Origin: a bacterium
GTDB taxonomy: Bacteria > CLD3 > SB21
Direction: 5' to 3'
Assembly: GCA_013360215.1 (NCBI GenBank)
Contig: JABWCP010000025.1
Location: 1 to 46,797, forward strand
Length of the DNA: 46,797 nt
The notes below the pieces were generated by a model. It was not told the origin of the DNA, did no database searches, and was given only the letters and a program-made list of their open reading frames with translations. Made by a program: the position numbers and the translations under genes. Numbering within the stretch: the stretch's first letter is position 1; each line of letters begins with the position of its first letter. Shown piece by piece: positions 17,714 through 26,047 of this stretch.

Positions 17714-18736
17714 TTATTTTTTACCGTAGGTTTCGTTGTAATATTTAACCATTTCGGGAATTATTTTTTTTAGCGTAGCATCAAATGGTTCTTTGAGCGA
17801 AATGCCCGACGCATTTTTGTGACCGCCGCCGCCGTAACGTTTGGAAAAAGCTTGGGTGTCAACATGACCTTTGGAACGTAGGCTGAACTTGATATATCCT
17901 TCATCGGTTTCGTATGCAAATACACCGAACATCGAGTTCTCAAGACTCAGAGCGTAGTTGACAAATCCTTCGGTATCATTTTTCGATGTACCGGTTTCCT
18001 GAAAGTCTTTCTTTGTAAGATAAGTCCAATGCATGCCTTCGTGGCACTCACTTTTCATACGATCAAGCGCCCGCCCGAGCAGTTTCAATGAACTCATGTG
18101 GCCTTGTTCGAAAATCTGCGAATAAATGTCGTTAGGTTTTACGCCGAGTGCGAGCAACTCGGCGGCCATATGGTGCGTTTCAGGGCGCGTAGAATTAAAA
18201 CGAAATCCGCCGGTGTCCGTGAGCAGAGAAGTGTACAGCGCCTGGGCCATTTTAAAGTTGGGCTTACCTTTGAAGTAACGAATGAAATTATATACCAGTT
18301 CTGCTGTTGCCGGCGCTTTTTCATCAATGCACAGGTGGTCGGCAAAACCATCGTTATCCAAATGGTGATCAATACATATCGTCGTACCCGGTGCCTGGAC
18401 GACTACCTCTTGCATCCGATCAAGTCGTTTGGATACACTGATATCAAGCACCATGATGACGTCGGCTTTTTGTATGACTTTGTCATGTTTGACAGGTTCA
18501 TATGTTTCAATGATGTTTCCGTAATTGAGGTGTTGATAGGATTTGGAGATCGGGCTTGTATTGATGATACGCGGTGATTTTTTTAGTGATTTCAGGAAAA
18601 GATACATTGCCGCTTCGCTGCCGAGGCCGTCTCCATCGGGGTTGACATGAGTCGTCAAAACAAAAGTTTTCGCTTTGGCTATCACCGGTTTTATCGCGTC
18701 AAACATATTTTTCTTTTTGGCCTTTTTCGTTGCCAT
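17714..18736 (-). CDS. DHH family phosphoesterase (NrnA-like)
   Basis: Likely a 3'-to-5' nano-RNA exonuclease and/or 3'-phosphoadenosine 5'-phosphate phosphatase, or a cyclic dinucleotide phosphodiesterase, in the cytosol. DHH motifs: THVNPDGDGLGSE (near residue 30), MVLDIS (near 95), CIDHHLDNDG (the DHH, near 120) and LLTDTGGFRF; the DHHA1 domain ends with KRYGGGGHKNASGI, which binds substrate. No N-terminal PAS or GGDEF part is present, so it is the short NrnA form (340 aa) rather than GdpP. A Lys-rich N-terminus precedes the domain. The ATG follows GAGGAT. It leads the pepA-DUF4301 unit. Confidence 0.9.
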   Translation of the reverse strand: MATKKAKKKNMFDAIKPVIAKAKTFVLTTHVNPDGDGLGSEAAMYLFLKSLKKSPRIINTSPISKSYQHLNYGNIIETYEPVKHDKVIQKADVIMVLDISVSKRLDRMQEVVVQAPGTTICIDHHLDNDGFADHLCIDEKAPATAELVYNFIRYFKGKPNFKMAQALYTSLLTDTGGFRFNSTRPETHHMAAELLALGVKPNDIYSQIFEQGHMSSLKLLGRALDRMKSECHEGMHWTYLTKKDFQETGTSKNDTEGFVNYALSLENSMFGVFAYETDEGYIKFSLRSKGHVDTQAFSKRYGGGGHKNASGISLKEPFDATLKKIIPEMVKYYNETYGKK

Positions 18737-18795
18737 AACGCCATCCTCAGATTGGTGTCGATATAGTGGATTATTATAAGAGAACCGTTTTTCTT

Positions 18796-19953
18796 TTAAA
18801 TGACATTTCGTTCTTTGGTCAGGTCGCCTTCGGCAAAACGCGTGAAACGCAGCGGCTTCAGATCAAACGTGTCGCATGTACCTTTGGTAACAAGTTCTGC
18901 GATGGCACGCCCGGCGGCCGGTGCATGCATGAGGCCGTGACCGCTAAAGCCGCCCGCCACGATAAAATTACTAAACTGCGGAACATAACTGAGAATGCTA
19001 TGATGATCCGGCGTCTCTTCATACAAGCCGCCCCACGTTCCGGGATATTGTGTTTTGATTTCTGCATTTTCGAGATAAGGCATGACTTCCAGAGCCGTTG
19101 TCAGCATCTCGTCTAAAAATTCCGTATCAATGTTTTCGTCGTATCCCGGTTTTTCGTTTTTATTAGCGAGACCGATCAAAAGCCCATTACCTTCTTTGTG
19201 CATATACATACCGGTCGTGACGTCCACAACCATCGGAAATTTATTGGTCACAAAAGGTAATTCACCGGTGGTGGTGATCATGCGGCGTACGGGTTCGATG
19301 GGAATTTCAAAACCGAGCATTTTTCCGAGTTCTTTGGAAAAAGGCCCCGCTGCATTGACCACCATGTCGCATGCCACTTCACCTTTGGGAGTGATGACGT
19401 GCGTGATCCGATTACCGGCGGTTTTAAATCCGGTGCAAGGTGTTTCGGTCTCAAAATCAATGTTATGTTTACGCGCGCGTTTGAAATAAGCATCGACCGT
19501 CATCGAAGGATCAATCAAGCCGTCTTTTGCGCCAAATGTACCACCGAGTACGTTGTCCAACCCATAATTAGGTGCAAGCGCTGCGATTTCATCTTTGGAA
19601 ATGAATCGTACATCTACGCCGTAACTTTGTTGAATTTCCATATTTTTCAAATAACGTTCTTTTTGCTCTTCATTTCGAACAACGAACAGATAACCGCATT
19701 GATTGAACTGAATACCGTATTCTTTTTCCAATGTTTCAAATTCGCGAATGCTGTAGTGGCTCATGTAAATATTGATCGGCGTTGAAAACTGAGCGCGAAC
19801 ACCACCTGCACATTTGGCTGTTGAGCCCGTACCGATAAGTTTTTCTTTTTCTAAAACCAAAACATTAGCACAACCGAGTTCTCCGAGGTGGCTCGCCACG
19901 CTGGCACCGATACATCCCGCTCCGATTACCACCACATCATATTTCTGCTTCAT
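18796..19953 (-). CDS. FAD-dependent oxidoreductase, DAO / sarcosine oxidase beta-like
   Basis: Flavoenzyme of the D-amino acid oxidase superfamily that oxidises an amino acid or secondary amine. The N-terminal Rossmann motif VVVIGAGCIGAS (GxGxxG, residues 11-16) binds FAD, followed by VLEKE and the GSTAKCAGGVR loop. The C-terminal FAD contact is FIVAGGFSGHGLMHAPAAG. A length of 385 aa matches SoxB or D-proline dehydrogenase-type enzymes. The substrate cannot be told. AGGGA precedes the ATG. It is followed by the DHH gene after 59 bases and diverges from sucC across a 355-base AT-rich region. No partner subunit gene (SoxA, D or G) is adjacent. Confidence 0.87.
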   Translation of the reverse strand: MKQKYDVVVIGAGCIGASVASHLGELGCANVLVLEKEKLIGTGSTAKCAGGVRAQFSTPINIYMSHYSIREFETLEKEYGIQFNQCGYLFVVRNEEQKERYLKNMEIQQSYGVDVRFISKDEIAALAPNYGLDNVLGGTFGAKDGLIDPSMTVDAYFKRARKHNIDFETETPCTGFKTAGNRITHVITPKGEVACDMVVNAAGPFSKELGKMLGFEIPIEPVRRMITTTGELPFVTNKFPMVVDVTTGMYMHKEGNGLLIGLANKNEKPGYDENIDTEFLDEMLTTALEVMPYLENAEIKTQYPGTWGGLYEETPDHHSILSYVPQFSNFIVAGGFSGHGLMHAPAAGRAIAELVTKGTCDTFDLKPLRFTRFAEGDLTKERNVI

Positions 19954-20308
19954 GGGAATCCCTGTAAAATATAAACGTAATAAGTTAGGATTAAAAATTC
20001 ATAAGCTTAATATAAATCAATATTTAGTGAAAGGCAAATTGAAAGTTTGGGTTGAGACTATGATGACAGTTGCCACCTGATGTTAACAAGCACAATTTAA
20101 ATCGAGTTTATTGCAAGTATAGGATTAATAATAAGATGTATTGTTTTAGTTAAGAACCAAAAGTGACAAGATGTGAAAATGAAATGGTTAGTATTTTGAA
20201 TATTTGGTACAAAGCAAAAATTCTTTTTGATTATACATGCCGATTTTATATATTGCGCGCAATTCAAAAGCAAAAAACTATTCCACGTTCATCGGAGGAT
20301 ATGATTAC
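19954..20308. other. AT-rich divergent intergenic region between the FAD oxidoreductase and sucC
   Basis: A stretch of 355 bases with no supported gene. It must hold promoters for both directions. The only motif pair I can point to is near sucC. No RNA gene, repeat or palindrome of note was found. Confidence 0.5.
20227..20254 (+). promoter_or_regulatory. candidate promoter of sucC
   Basis: TTGATT (20227-20232) and TATATT (20249-20254) are 16 bases apart. Transcription would begin near 20261 and give a leader of about 48 bases that contains the sucC ribosome site CGGAGG. Motif evidence only. Confidence 0.4.
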
Positions 20309-21526
20309 ATGAATATTCATGAGTACCAAGGTAAAGCCATATTAAAGAAATACGGAGTACCGATTCAAGAGGGAATCCCTGCCGCTACCGTAACGGAAGC
20401 AATAGATGCCGCCAAAGCGTTGAAAGCGCAAGGTATCGGAGCATGGGTTGTCAAAGCACAGATTCACGCCGGTGGTCGCGGTAAAGGTACTATTTATAAA
20501 GCCAAAGAGCGCAACGAAGTGGTGCAGCACGGCGGTGTAAAATTCACACCGGATATTAATAAAGTTGCAGAATATGCCGAAAAAATGTTGGGCAATGTGC
20601 TTGTCACGCATCAGACCGGCGATCAGGGAAAACTGATCAAAAAAGTTTTGGTTGCCGAAGGTCTTGATATTGCCAAAGAACTCTATGTCGGTTTGGTGTT
20701 AGATCGTGCACGCTCCCAATATGTGATGATGGCCTCTACTGAAGGCGGCGTCGAAATCGAAAAAGTGGCGGAAGAGCATCCCGAAAAAATCATCAAAGAA
20801 TACGTTGATCCGACGGTCGGCTTTCGTGCGTTTCAGGCGCAGCGCCTCGGGTTTGCCCTCGGGCTCGAAGGCGATATTCACAAAAATTTTGTGAAGTTTG
20901 CCATGGCGCTGTACGATGCGTTTATCGGAACGGATTCGTCACTGTTTGAAATCAACCCGCTGGTCATTACCAAAGATAACCGTGTCGTGGCGCTTGATGC
21001 CAAAATTAATTTTGATGATAACGCTCTGTATCGTCATCCCGATCTTGCCGCATTGCGTGACATTGACGAAGAAGATCCGCTCGAAGTGGAAGCGTCAAAA
21101 TATAATCTCAATTACGTTAAACTGGACGGCAATGTCGGTTGTATGGTCAACGGTGCCGGTTTGGCCATGGCGACAATGGACATCATCAAACTGGCCGGTG
21201 CCAATCCCGCTAACTTCTTGGATGTCGGCGGCGGTGCTAACCCACAAACCGTAGAAAATGGTTTTAAAATCATTTTGTCGGATCCGCATGTAAAAGCCAT
21301 TTTCATCAATATTTTTGGCGGTATTGTGCGTTGCGATCGTATTGCTAACGGTGTCGTGCAAGCTGCAAAGAACGTCAATATTCGCGTACCGTTGATCGTT
21401 CGCCTCAAAGGCACCAACGCGGAAGAAGCGAAAGAAATCCTGAGAAAATCGGGAATACCGATGCTCGTGGCCAATGAGCTCAACGACGCAGCCGATATGA
21501 TATTGCAGGCGGTAAAGAAAAATTAA
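20309..21526 (+). CDS. sucC: succinate-CoA ligase (ADP-forming) beta subunit
   Basis: Beta subunit of succinyl-CoA synthetase: ATP-grasp subunit that handles nucleotide and succinate in the TCA cycle. The start is the ATG at 20309, which has CGGAGG 10 bases upstream and gives the canonical [17 protein letters not shown]-terminus; the frame is open upstream but those residues do not fit the family. Motifs: [13 protein letters not shown] (near 45), [24 protein letters not shown] and [10 protein letters not shown] in the CoA-ligase domain. The length of 405 aa is normal. Unusually, sucD does not follow: a terminator and then an adenosine deaminase gene do, so the alpha subunit must be encoded elsewhere. 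Confidence 0.95.
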   Translation: MNIHEYQGKAILKKYGVPIQEGIPAATVTEAIDAAKALKAQGIGAWVVKAQIHAGGRGKGTIYKAKERNEVVQHGGVKFTPDINKVAEYAEKMLGNVLVTHQTGDQGKLIKKVLVAEGLDIAKELYVGLVLDRARSQYVMMASTEGGVEIEKVAEEHPEKIIKEYVDPTVGFRAFQAQRLGFALGLEGDIHKNFVKFAMALYDAFIGTDSSLFEINPLVITKDNRVVALDAKINFDDNALYRHPDLAALRDIDEEDPLEVEASKYNLNYVKLDGNVGCMVNGAGLAMATMDIIKLAGANPANFLDVGGGANPQTVENGFKIILSDPHVKAIFINIFGGIVRCDRIANGVVQAAKNVNIRVPLIVRLKGTNAEEAKEILRKSGIPMLVANELNDAADMILQAVKKN

Positions 21527-21532
21527 AAAACC

Positions 21533-21557
21533 AAATTCCCGCGCAAGCGGGAATTTT
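21533..21557 (+). terminator. rho-independent terminator of sucC
   Basis: Perfect 10-bp stem AAATTCCCGC / GCGGGAATTT around a GCAA tetraloop, ending in T. It begins six bases after the sucC stop and lies just before the adenosine deaminase start. Confidence 0.85.
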
Positions 21558-21571
21558 TATAGGCGGATACC

Positions 21572-22666
21572 ATGGCAAAAAAAGAACTCAATCGCATCGA
21601 AGTAACAGAAGAACTGATTCACCGTCTTCCTAAAACCGAACTTCATTGTCACCTTGACGGCAGTAATCGCGTCGAGACGCTGATCGAATTGGCTAAAGAA
21701 CAAAATGTTCAATTGCCGTTCGAAGATCCGGTCAAATTAAAATCTTATCTTGAAGTCGGTGATAAGTGTGAAAACCTGGTGGATTACCTCAAAGGTTTTG
21801 CGATCACGCTCAGCGTGATGCAGGAAGCGTATGCGATTGAGCGCACGGCGTTTGAGCTGGCGGAGGATGCGGCCAAAGAAAACGTACGTTATCTGGAAGT
21901 ACGTTTTTCGCCGATTCTGCACATCAATCGCGGACTGCGTCTCACCGAGATTGTGGACGCGGTGATCCGTGGACTCGAACGCGCCGAATCCAAATATAAA
22001 ATCAAAACGGGTATTATTATTTGCGGTATGCGCAATATCAGCCCTGAAACTTCTCTGCGACTGGCCGAATTGACCGTCGCCTACAAAGGGAAAAAAGTCA
22101 TGGCCTTTGATCTTGCCGGTCAAGAGGACAGTTATCCGGCAAAAGATCACCGTGCGGCATTTGAGCTCATACTCAAAAATAACGTCAATACGACCGCCCA
22201 CGCCGGCGAAGCCTATGGACCGGATTCGATCAAACAAGCGATCCATGACTGCGGTGCACACCGTATCGGCCACGGTACACGCCTTATCGAGGACGGCGAT
22301 CTGCTTAACTATGTCAATGATCACCGCATTCCGCTTGAGATTTGCCTTACGAGCAATGTCCAGACCAAAGCCGTAAAAGATTTTTCGTCGCATCCGTTGC
22401 GCACCTATTATGATTTCGGTTTGCGCGTCACGGTCAATACGGATAACCGATTGATTTCCGGTACAACCGTAACCAAAGAAATTTATCGTGCGGCGAAAAC
22501 TTTTGATCTGTCGTTTGATGATGTTTGCAACATCATTATCAATGGCTTCAAAAGTACATTTCTTCCATACCGTGAGCGCGTCGTTCTGCTCAATGATGCG
22601 TTGGCCGAGCTGCAAAGCTTTGAATTTGAATCCAGCTATATCAAAGATAAAGCGCAGGCCAATTAA
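21572..22666 (+). CDS. add: adenosine deaminase
   Basis: Zinc enzyme that converts adenosine (and deoxyadenosine) to inosine in purine salvage. Active-site motifs in order: ELHCHLDGS with the HxH zinc pair (near residue 25), TAHAGEA with the third zinc His and catalytic Glu (near 211), HRIGHGTRL with the catalytic His, SNVQT, HPLRTYY, and VNTDNRLISGT where the first Asp binds zinc. The second Asp of the common TDDP motif is replaced by Asn-Arg, a variant I recall from other bacterial adenosine deaminases. Length 364 aa is normal. It lies directly behind the sucC terminator, with AGGCGGA as ribosome site, so either some read-through or a very close promoter is needed. Confidence 0.9.
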   Translation: MAKKELNRIEVTEELIHRLPKTELHCHLDGSNRVETLIELAKEQNVQLPFEDPVKLKSYLEVGDKCENLVDYLKGFAITLSVMQEAYAIERTAFELAEDAAKENVRYLEVRFSPILHINRGLRLTEIVDAVIRGLERAESKYKIKTGIIICGMRNISPETSLRLAELTVAYKGKKVMAFDLAGQEDSYPAKDHRAAFELILKNNVNTTAHAGEAYGPDSIKQAIHDCGAHRIGHGTRLIEDGDLLNYVNDHRIPLEICLTSNVQTKAVKDFSSHPLRTYYDFGLRVTVNTDNRLISGTTVTKEIYRAAKTFDLSFDDVCNIIINGFKSTFLPYRERVVLLNDALAELQSFEFESSYIKDKAQAN

Positions 22667-22968
22667 GGAAGTATTAGTCTGCCGCCACATGGAAGTGCGT
22701 TCTAACTTAGGTTAAAAACCGTTGTACCATTCTGCTGTTTGTCGGCGTATCATCACGATGATCGTGTGATAACGCAGATTTGCAAATGAGTCGGTGCCGC
22801 GTTGCAAGGTTAGTTCGTCAAGCTGTAAAGCATTCCAAGAATTCTGTTTACATCTTCTTTTCCAAACGATTATCGTAGAATAGACTACCCATCCTTGTTT
22901 TTGTTTTGATCTCTTAAAAAACCTGATTACAATCGCATGGGATGCTTTTCACGTGTAAATAAGCGATT
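22667..22968. other. intergenic stretch between add and xerD
   Basis: About 300 bases without a supported gene. The one structured element is the long interrupted inverted repeat near 22746-22774. The xerD promoter should lie in the AT-rich part after about 22860, but no convincing motif pair was found. Confidence 0.5.
22746..22774 (+). repeat. long interrupted inverted repeat downstream of add
   Basis: CG-TATCA-T-CACGA, loop TGA, TCGTG-TGATA-A-CG: about 12 base pairs with one bulged base on each side. There is no T run, so it is either an mRNA 3'-end structure or a protein-binding dyad. Confidence 0.5.
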
Positions 22969-23856
22969 ATGAAACACCATCTTCAGGACTTCATAGATTA
23001 TCTTTCGGTTGAACAAAACGTTTCACCGAATACGCTCGCTTCCTATCGTAACGATTTGGAACGCTATCTGAAGTTTGTCATGGAATCACGCGAACGAAAA
23101 AAAATCGAAGATGTTACCATGCAAGACGTGCGTGAGCTTGTGCAAACGCTGGATGGCCTTGGGCTTACGGCAAAAAGCATCGCCCGTAATTTATCCGCCA
23201 TCCGTACGTTTCATAAATTTCTTTTACAGGAAGAAATTCTTGAAAACGATCCTGCCGAATTGATTGACCTTCCCAAAATCGAAAAAACCTTACCTTCGGT
23301 ACTGGAGGTGCCGGAAATCGAAACGTTGCTTGAGCAACCGGACACCTCGTCCCGGCTCGGTATCCGAGACCGCGCAATGATCGAATTGCTATACGCGTGC
23401 GGTATGCGCATCTCGGAACTACTGACGATCAAGCAGTTGGATATTTTTTCGGATTACGTTCGGGTATTTGGCAAGGGCTCCAAAGAACGTATTGTGCCTA
23501 TGGGCGATACCGCGGGATATTGGGTAACCTATTATCGGGAGAAAGTGCGTCCGCACCTTGCGGCGAGCGGATCGGCGGACGAAGTACTTTTTTTGAATGC
23601 GCAAGGTAAGCGGATGAGCCGGATGGGATTTTGGAAAATCTTAAAAAAATACGTCACGATGGCCGGCATTCAGAAAGAGGTTACACCGCATACATTTCGT
23701 CACTCCTTTGCCACACATCTTCTTGAGGGCGGTGCCGATTTGCGTGTCGTGCAAGAGTTGCTTGGTCATTCGGATATCTCGACCACACAGATCTATACGC
23801 ATATTGATCGCGAATACCTCAAAGAAGTGCACAAGACATTTCACCCGCGAGGATAG
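22969..23856 (+). CDS. xerD: site-specific tyrosine recombinase, XerD type
   Basis: Recombinase that, with a partner, resolves chromosome dimers at dif. The catalytic set is complete: Arg147 (CGMRISELL), Lys172 (GKGSKER), His241 and Arg244 ([10 protein letters not shown]), His267 (LLGHSDIS) and the nucleophile Tyr276 (QIYTH). The N-terminal SAM-like core-binding domain spans residues 1-90 ([16 protein letters not shown]). The length of 295 aa and the C-terminal [17 protein letters not shown] are those of housekeeping XerC/XerD, closer to XerD, not of phage integrases. No dif-like site was identified in the window. XerC versus XerD cannot be fully decided. Confidence 0.9.
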   Translation: MKHHLQDFIDYLSVEQNVSPNTLASYRNDLERYLKFVMESRERKKIEDVTMQDVRELVQTLDGLGLTAKSIARNLSAIRTFHKFLLQEEILENDPAELIDLPKIEKTLPSVLEVPEIETLLEQPDTSSRLGIRDRAMIELLYACGMRISELLTIKQLDIFSDYVRVFGKGSKERIVPMGDTAGYWVTYYREKVRPHLAASGSADEVLFLNAQGKRMSRMGFWKILKKYVTMAGIQKEVTPHTFRHSFATHLLEGGADLRVVQELLGHSDISTTQIYTHIDREYLKEVHKTFHPRG

Positions 23857-23934
23857 GTATTATTATTCTGATAATGCGTACTGCACTTTTAAATCGCTTG
23901 CCATTAGCGGAGAAATCGGATAGATTGCGCATCT

Positions 23935-25365
23935 ATGTTACGCCGAATACGCGCTAAAATTCAAAATAAACTCATCGTTACGTTTGCCGCGTTTTGCCTT
24001 ACCATATTCAGCGCCAGCGGAATTATTCATTATTGGTACACCGAGAGCAGTCTTGATGAAGAACTCGGGAAGAAACTGCTGGCCGTCGCGCAGGCCGCCA
24101 AACTTCAGATACATACCGAAATGGTTTCCAAGCTTGAGTCCGGCGATGAAAATTCGCGCACTTACCGTACGTTTAAACAGAAATTGACGGATCTGCGCGA
24201 TGCGACCGATGTTGAGCGAATTTATATCATTGATCCCAACGGGCGGAGTCTTATGGATACGGAGGAAGGCGTACGTATCGGGTATGCGTATCCTTTTCTC
24301 AAGTTTAATCAATACGAATTTGAACGCGCGGCCGCCGGATTGCCATCGCACTCCATATTGTTTGAGACATATGACGGAAAATTATATAAAACAGCCTTTG
24401 TGGCGCTCACGGTGAACGGGCAGACCCATGGCGTCATCGCTGTGGACGGCAGCGCGACGTTCTTATATTTGATGAAGCGCATCGAATGGCATTTAATCAC
24501 CGTCGGCATCATCGGTGTGGTTGTGTCCGTAGCAATCGGGTTTTATTTTTCACGTTCTATTTCTACGCCGATAAAACAGATTATGGTCGAAGCGGAACAT
24601 ATCGGCAGCGGAAAGCTTGATCGCAAAATTGCTATTCAAACCGGCGATGAGGTGGGTTTTTTGGGACGTACTATGGATCGCATGCGTGAAAATATCCTTA
24701 AACGCGATCAGTATATGAAAACTATGTTGGCCGGCGTAGCGCATGAATTGCGCAATCCGCTTGGCGGGATGGAATTGTATGCCCATTTACTGAATAAAGA
24801 AATTCCGGACGGCGATAACCGCAAGAAAGCTATTCTCAAAGTCTTGCGCGAGTTGGATGTAATGAAACAAATCGTGAATGATTTTTTAGACTACGCACGA
24901 CCTAAAGAGCCGCAACCGATGGTCTGTGATTTGTCCAAACTTATTGATGAAATTCGAATCAATCTTTCGGCGCTTACGACGGAAAAATCGGTACAGTGGG
25001 AAGTCGAGTTGAATGAGAAACAAGTTTATGCGGATCCGGGGCACTTGCGGCAAATTTTGATCAATCTGATCGAAAATGCCATGCAGTCGGGTAATGTGTT
25101 GCCCCGCGTGCGTATCGTGTCGCAGCGTGTCAATGCGATGATCGAAATTACCGTCGAGGATAACGGACATGGCATCGAGGATAATATAAAAGAGAAAATC
25201 TTTGATCCGTTCTTTACGACGAAAGAAAAGGGCTCCGGTTTAGGTTTAGCCATCGTAAAAAAATTTGTAGATGAAAACAACGGAGATATAACCATTACGT
25301 CGAGTGGAGCGACTGGTACGATTGTGCATTTGGTCTTTCCGACAAAAGAAGGGGTGTCTGCATGA
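23935..25365 (+). CDS. membrane sensor histidine kinase (HAMP, HisKA, HATPase)
   Basis: Inner-membrane two-component sensor. TM1 is at residues 12-33 and TM2 at about 185-206, enclosing a periplasmic sensor of about 150 residues that looks Cache-like (VERIYIIDPNGRSLMDTEEG; HGVIAVDGSA). A HAMP linker follows (about 207-258), then HisKA with the phospho-acceptor His270 in GVAHELRNPLGG, and the HATPase domain with N box LINLIENAMQSG, G1 DNGHGIED, F box FDPFFTTK and G2 GSGLGLAIV. The length of 476 aa is typical. No response regulator lies next to it; instead its stop overlaps the start of a DUF5683-like gene. The ligand is unknown. Confidence 0.92.
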   Translation: MLRRIRAKIQNKLIVTFAAFCLTIFSASGIIHYWYTESSLDEELGKKLLAVAQAAKLQIHTEMVSKLESGDENSRTYRTFKQKLTDLRDATDVERIYIIDPNGRSLMDTEEGVRIGYAYPFLKFNQYEFERAAAGLPSHSILFETYDGKLYKTAFVALTVNGQTHGVIAVDGSATFLYLMKRIEWHLITVGIIGVVVSVAIGFYFSRSISTPIKQIMVEAEHIGSGKLDRKIAIQTGDEVGFLGRTMDRMRENILKRDQYMKTMLAGVAHELRNPLGGMELYAHLLNKEIPDGDNRKKAILKVLRELDVMKQIVNDFLDYARPKEPQPMVCDLSKLIDEIRINLSALTTEKSVQWEVELNEKQVYADPGHLRQILINLIENAMQSGNVLPRVRIVSQRVNAMIEITVEDNGHGIEDNIKEKIFDPFFTTKEKGSGLGLAIVKKFVDENNGDITITSSGATGTIVHLVFPTKEGVSA

Positions 25366-26030
25366 GGTTACGGTATTTGTTGTGTGCAGTAGTGATGTTG
25401 TCGTATAGTTTTGGTATACAGGCGCAAGAGCAAACGCCATCCGGCCCATCAAAAAAGAAAGCGATTATACTATCCTTATTAGCGCCCGGTACGGGTGAAT
25501 TGTATTTATCGGATTGGAAATTTGAGCGATGGGGAAGCGGTAAGTATTTTGCTACGGCGGAAGTATTGTTTTGGGCTACTCATTTTTATACGCGTGCGTA
25601 CAGCGGATGGCTTAAAGAAGACGCTCGCGCTTTGGCGGCAAGAAAAGCCGGCGTAGATATCCGATCACCTAAACCGGCGAAATACTATGTGAATATCGGG
25701 AAGTATCGCGATATCTACACGTACAATGAAACGCAGCGCCGTGCAACAGGAACGGATTTTTTATATGATGAGACCGATGCCAACTATTGGCAGTGGCAAA
25801 AAGATTCTGATCGTCGGAAGTACGATAAGATGCGTGCCGATACGAAGCGATTTCGTCAGGTTTCTACATATATGTATTTTGGTTTGTTTGTCAATCATGT
25901 GATGAGTATCGTACATGTGACGCGTCAATATAAGCGCATGACCACGGCTCAAAGCACGACCGGATGGAGATTTTATATCGAACCGCCGAGCACAGGAACG
26001 GCTCGCATTCAATTAGTTAAAACTTTTTAA
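25362..26030 (+). CDS. DUF5683-like secreted or membrane protein
   Basis: A protein of 222 aa whose ATG overlaps the kinase stop (ATGA), implying coupled expression. A signal peptide (LLCAVVMLSYSFGIQAQ) is followed by a segment AIILSLLAPGTGELYLSDW that resembles the start of DUF5683 domains (a 'PG.G..Y' membrane-proximal motif). Further on are two hydrophobic stretches (ATAEVLFWATHFYTRAY and YMYFGLFVNHVMSIVHV). The middle part, rich in Tyr, Lys and Asp, has no recognised motif. It is probably an envelope protein. The neighbouring kinase suggests it may belong to the same signalling process, but that is inference from coupling alone. Confidence 0.6.
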   Translation: MRLRYLLCAVVMLSYSFGIQAQEQTPSGPSKKKAIILSLLAPGTGELYLSDWKFERWGSGKYFATAEVLFWATHFYTRAYSGWLKEDARALAARKAGVDIRSPKPAKYYVNIGKYRDIYTYNETQRRATGTDFLYDETDANYWQWQKDSDRRKYDKMRADTKRFRQVSTYMYFGLFVNHVMSIVHVTRQYKRMTTAQSTTGWRFYIEPPSTGTARIQLVKTF

Positions 26031-26047
26031 TTCACATAAAACATGTT

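Noticed and set aside
21737-22690. 317-codon frame on the minus strand opposite adenosine deaminase
   Set aside because: The plus strand carries all adenosine deaminase motifs; the antisense product has no recognisable domain or start signal.
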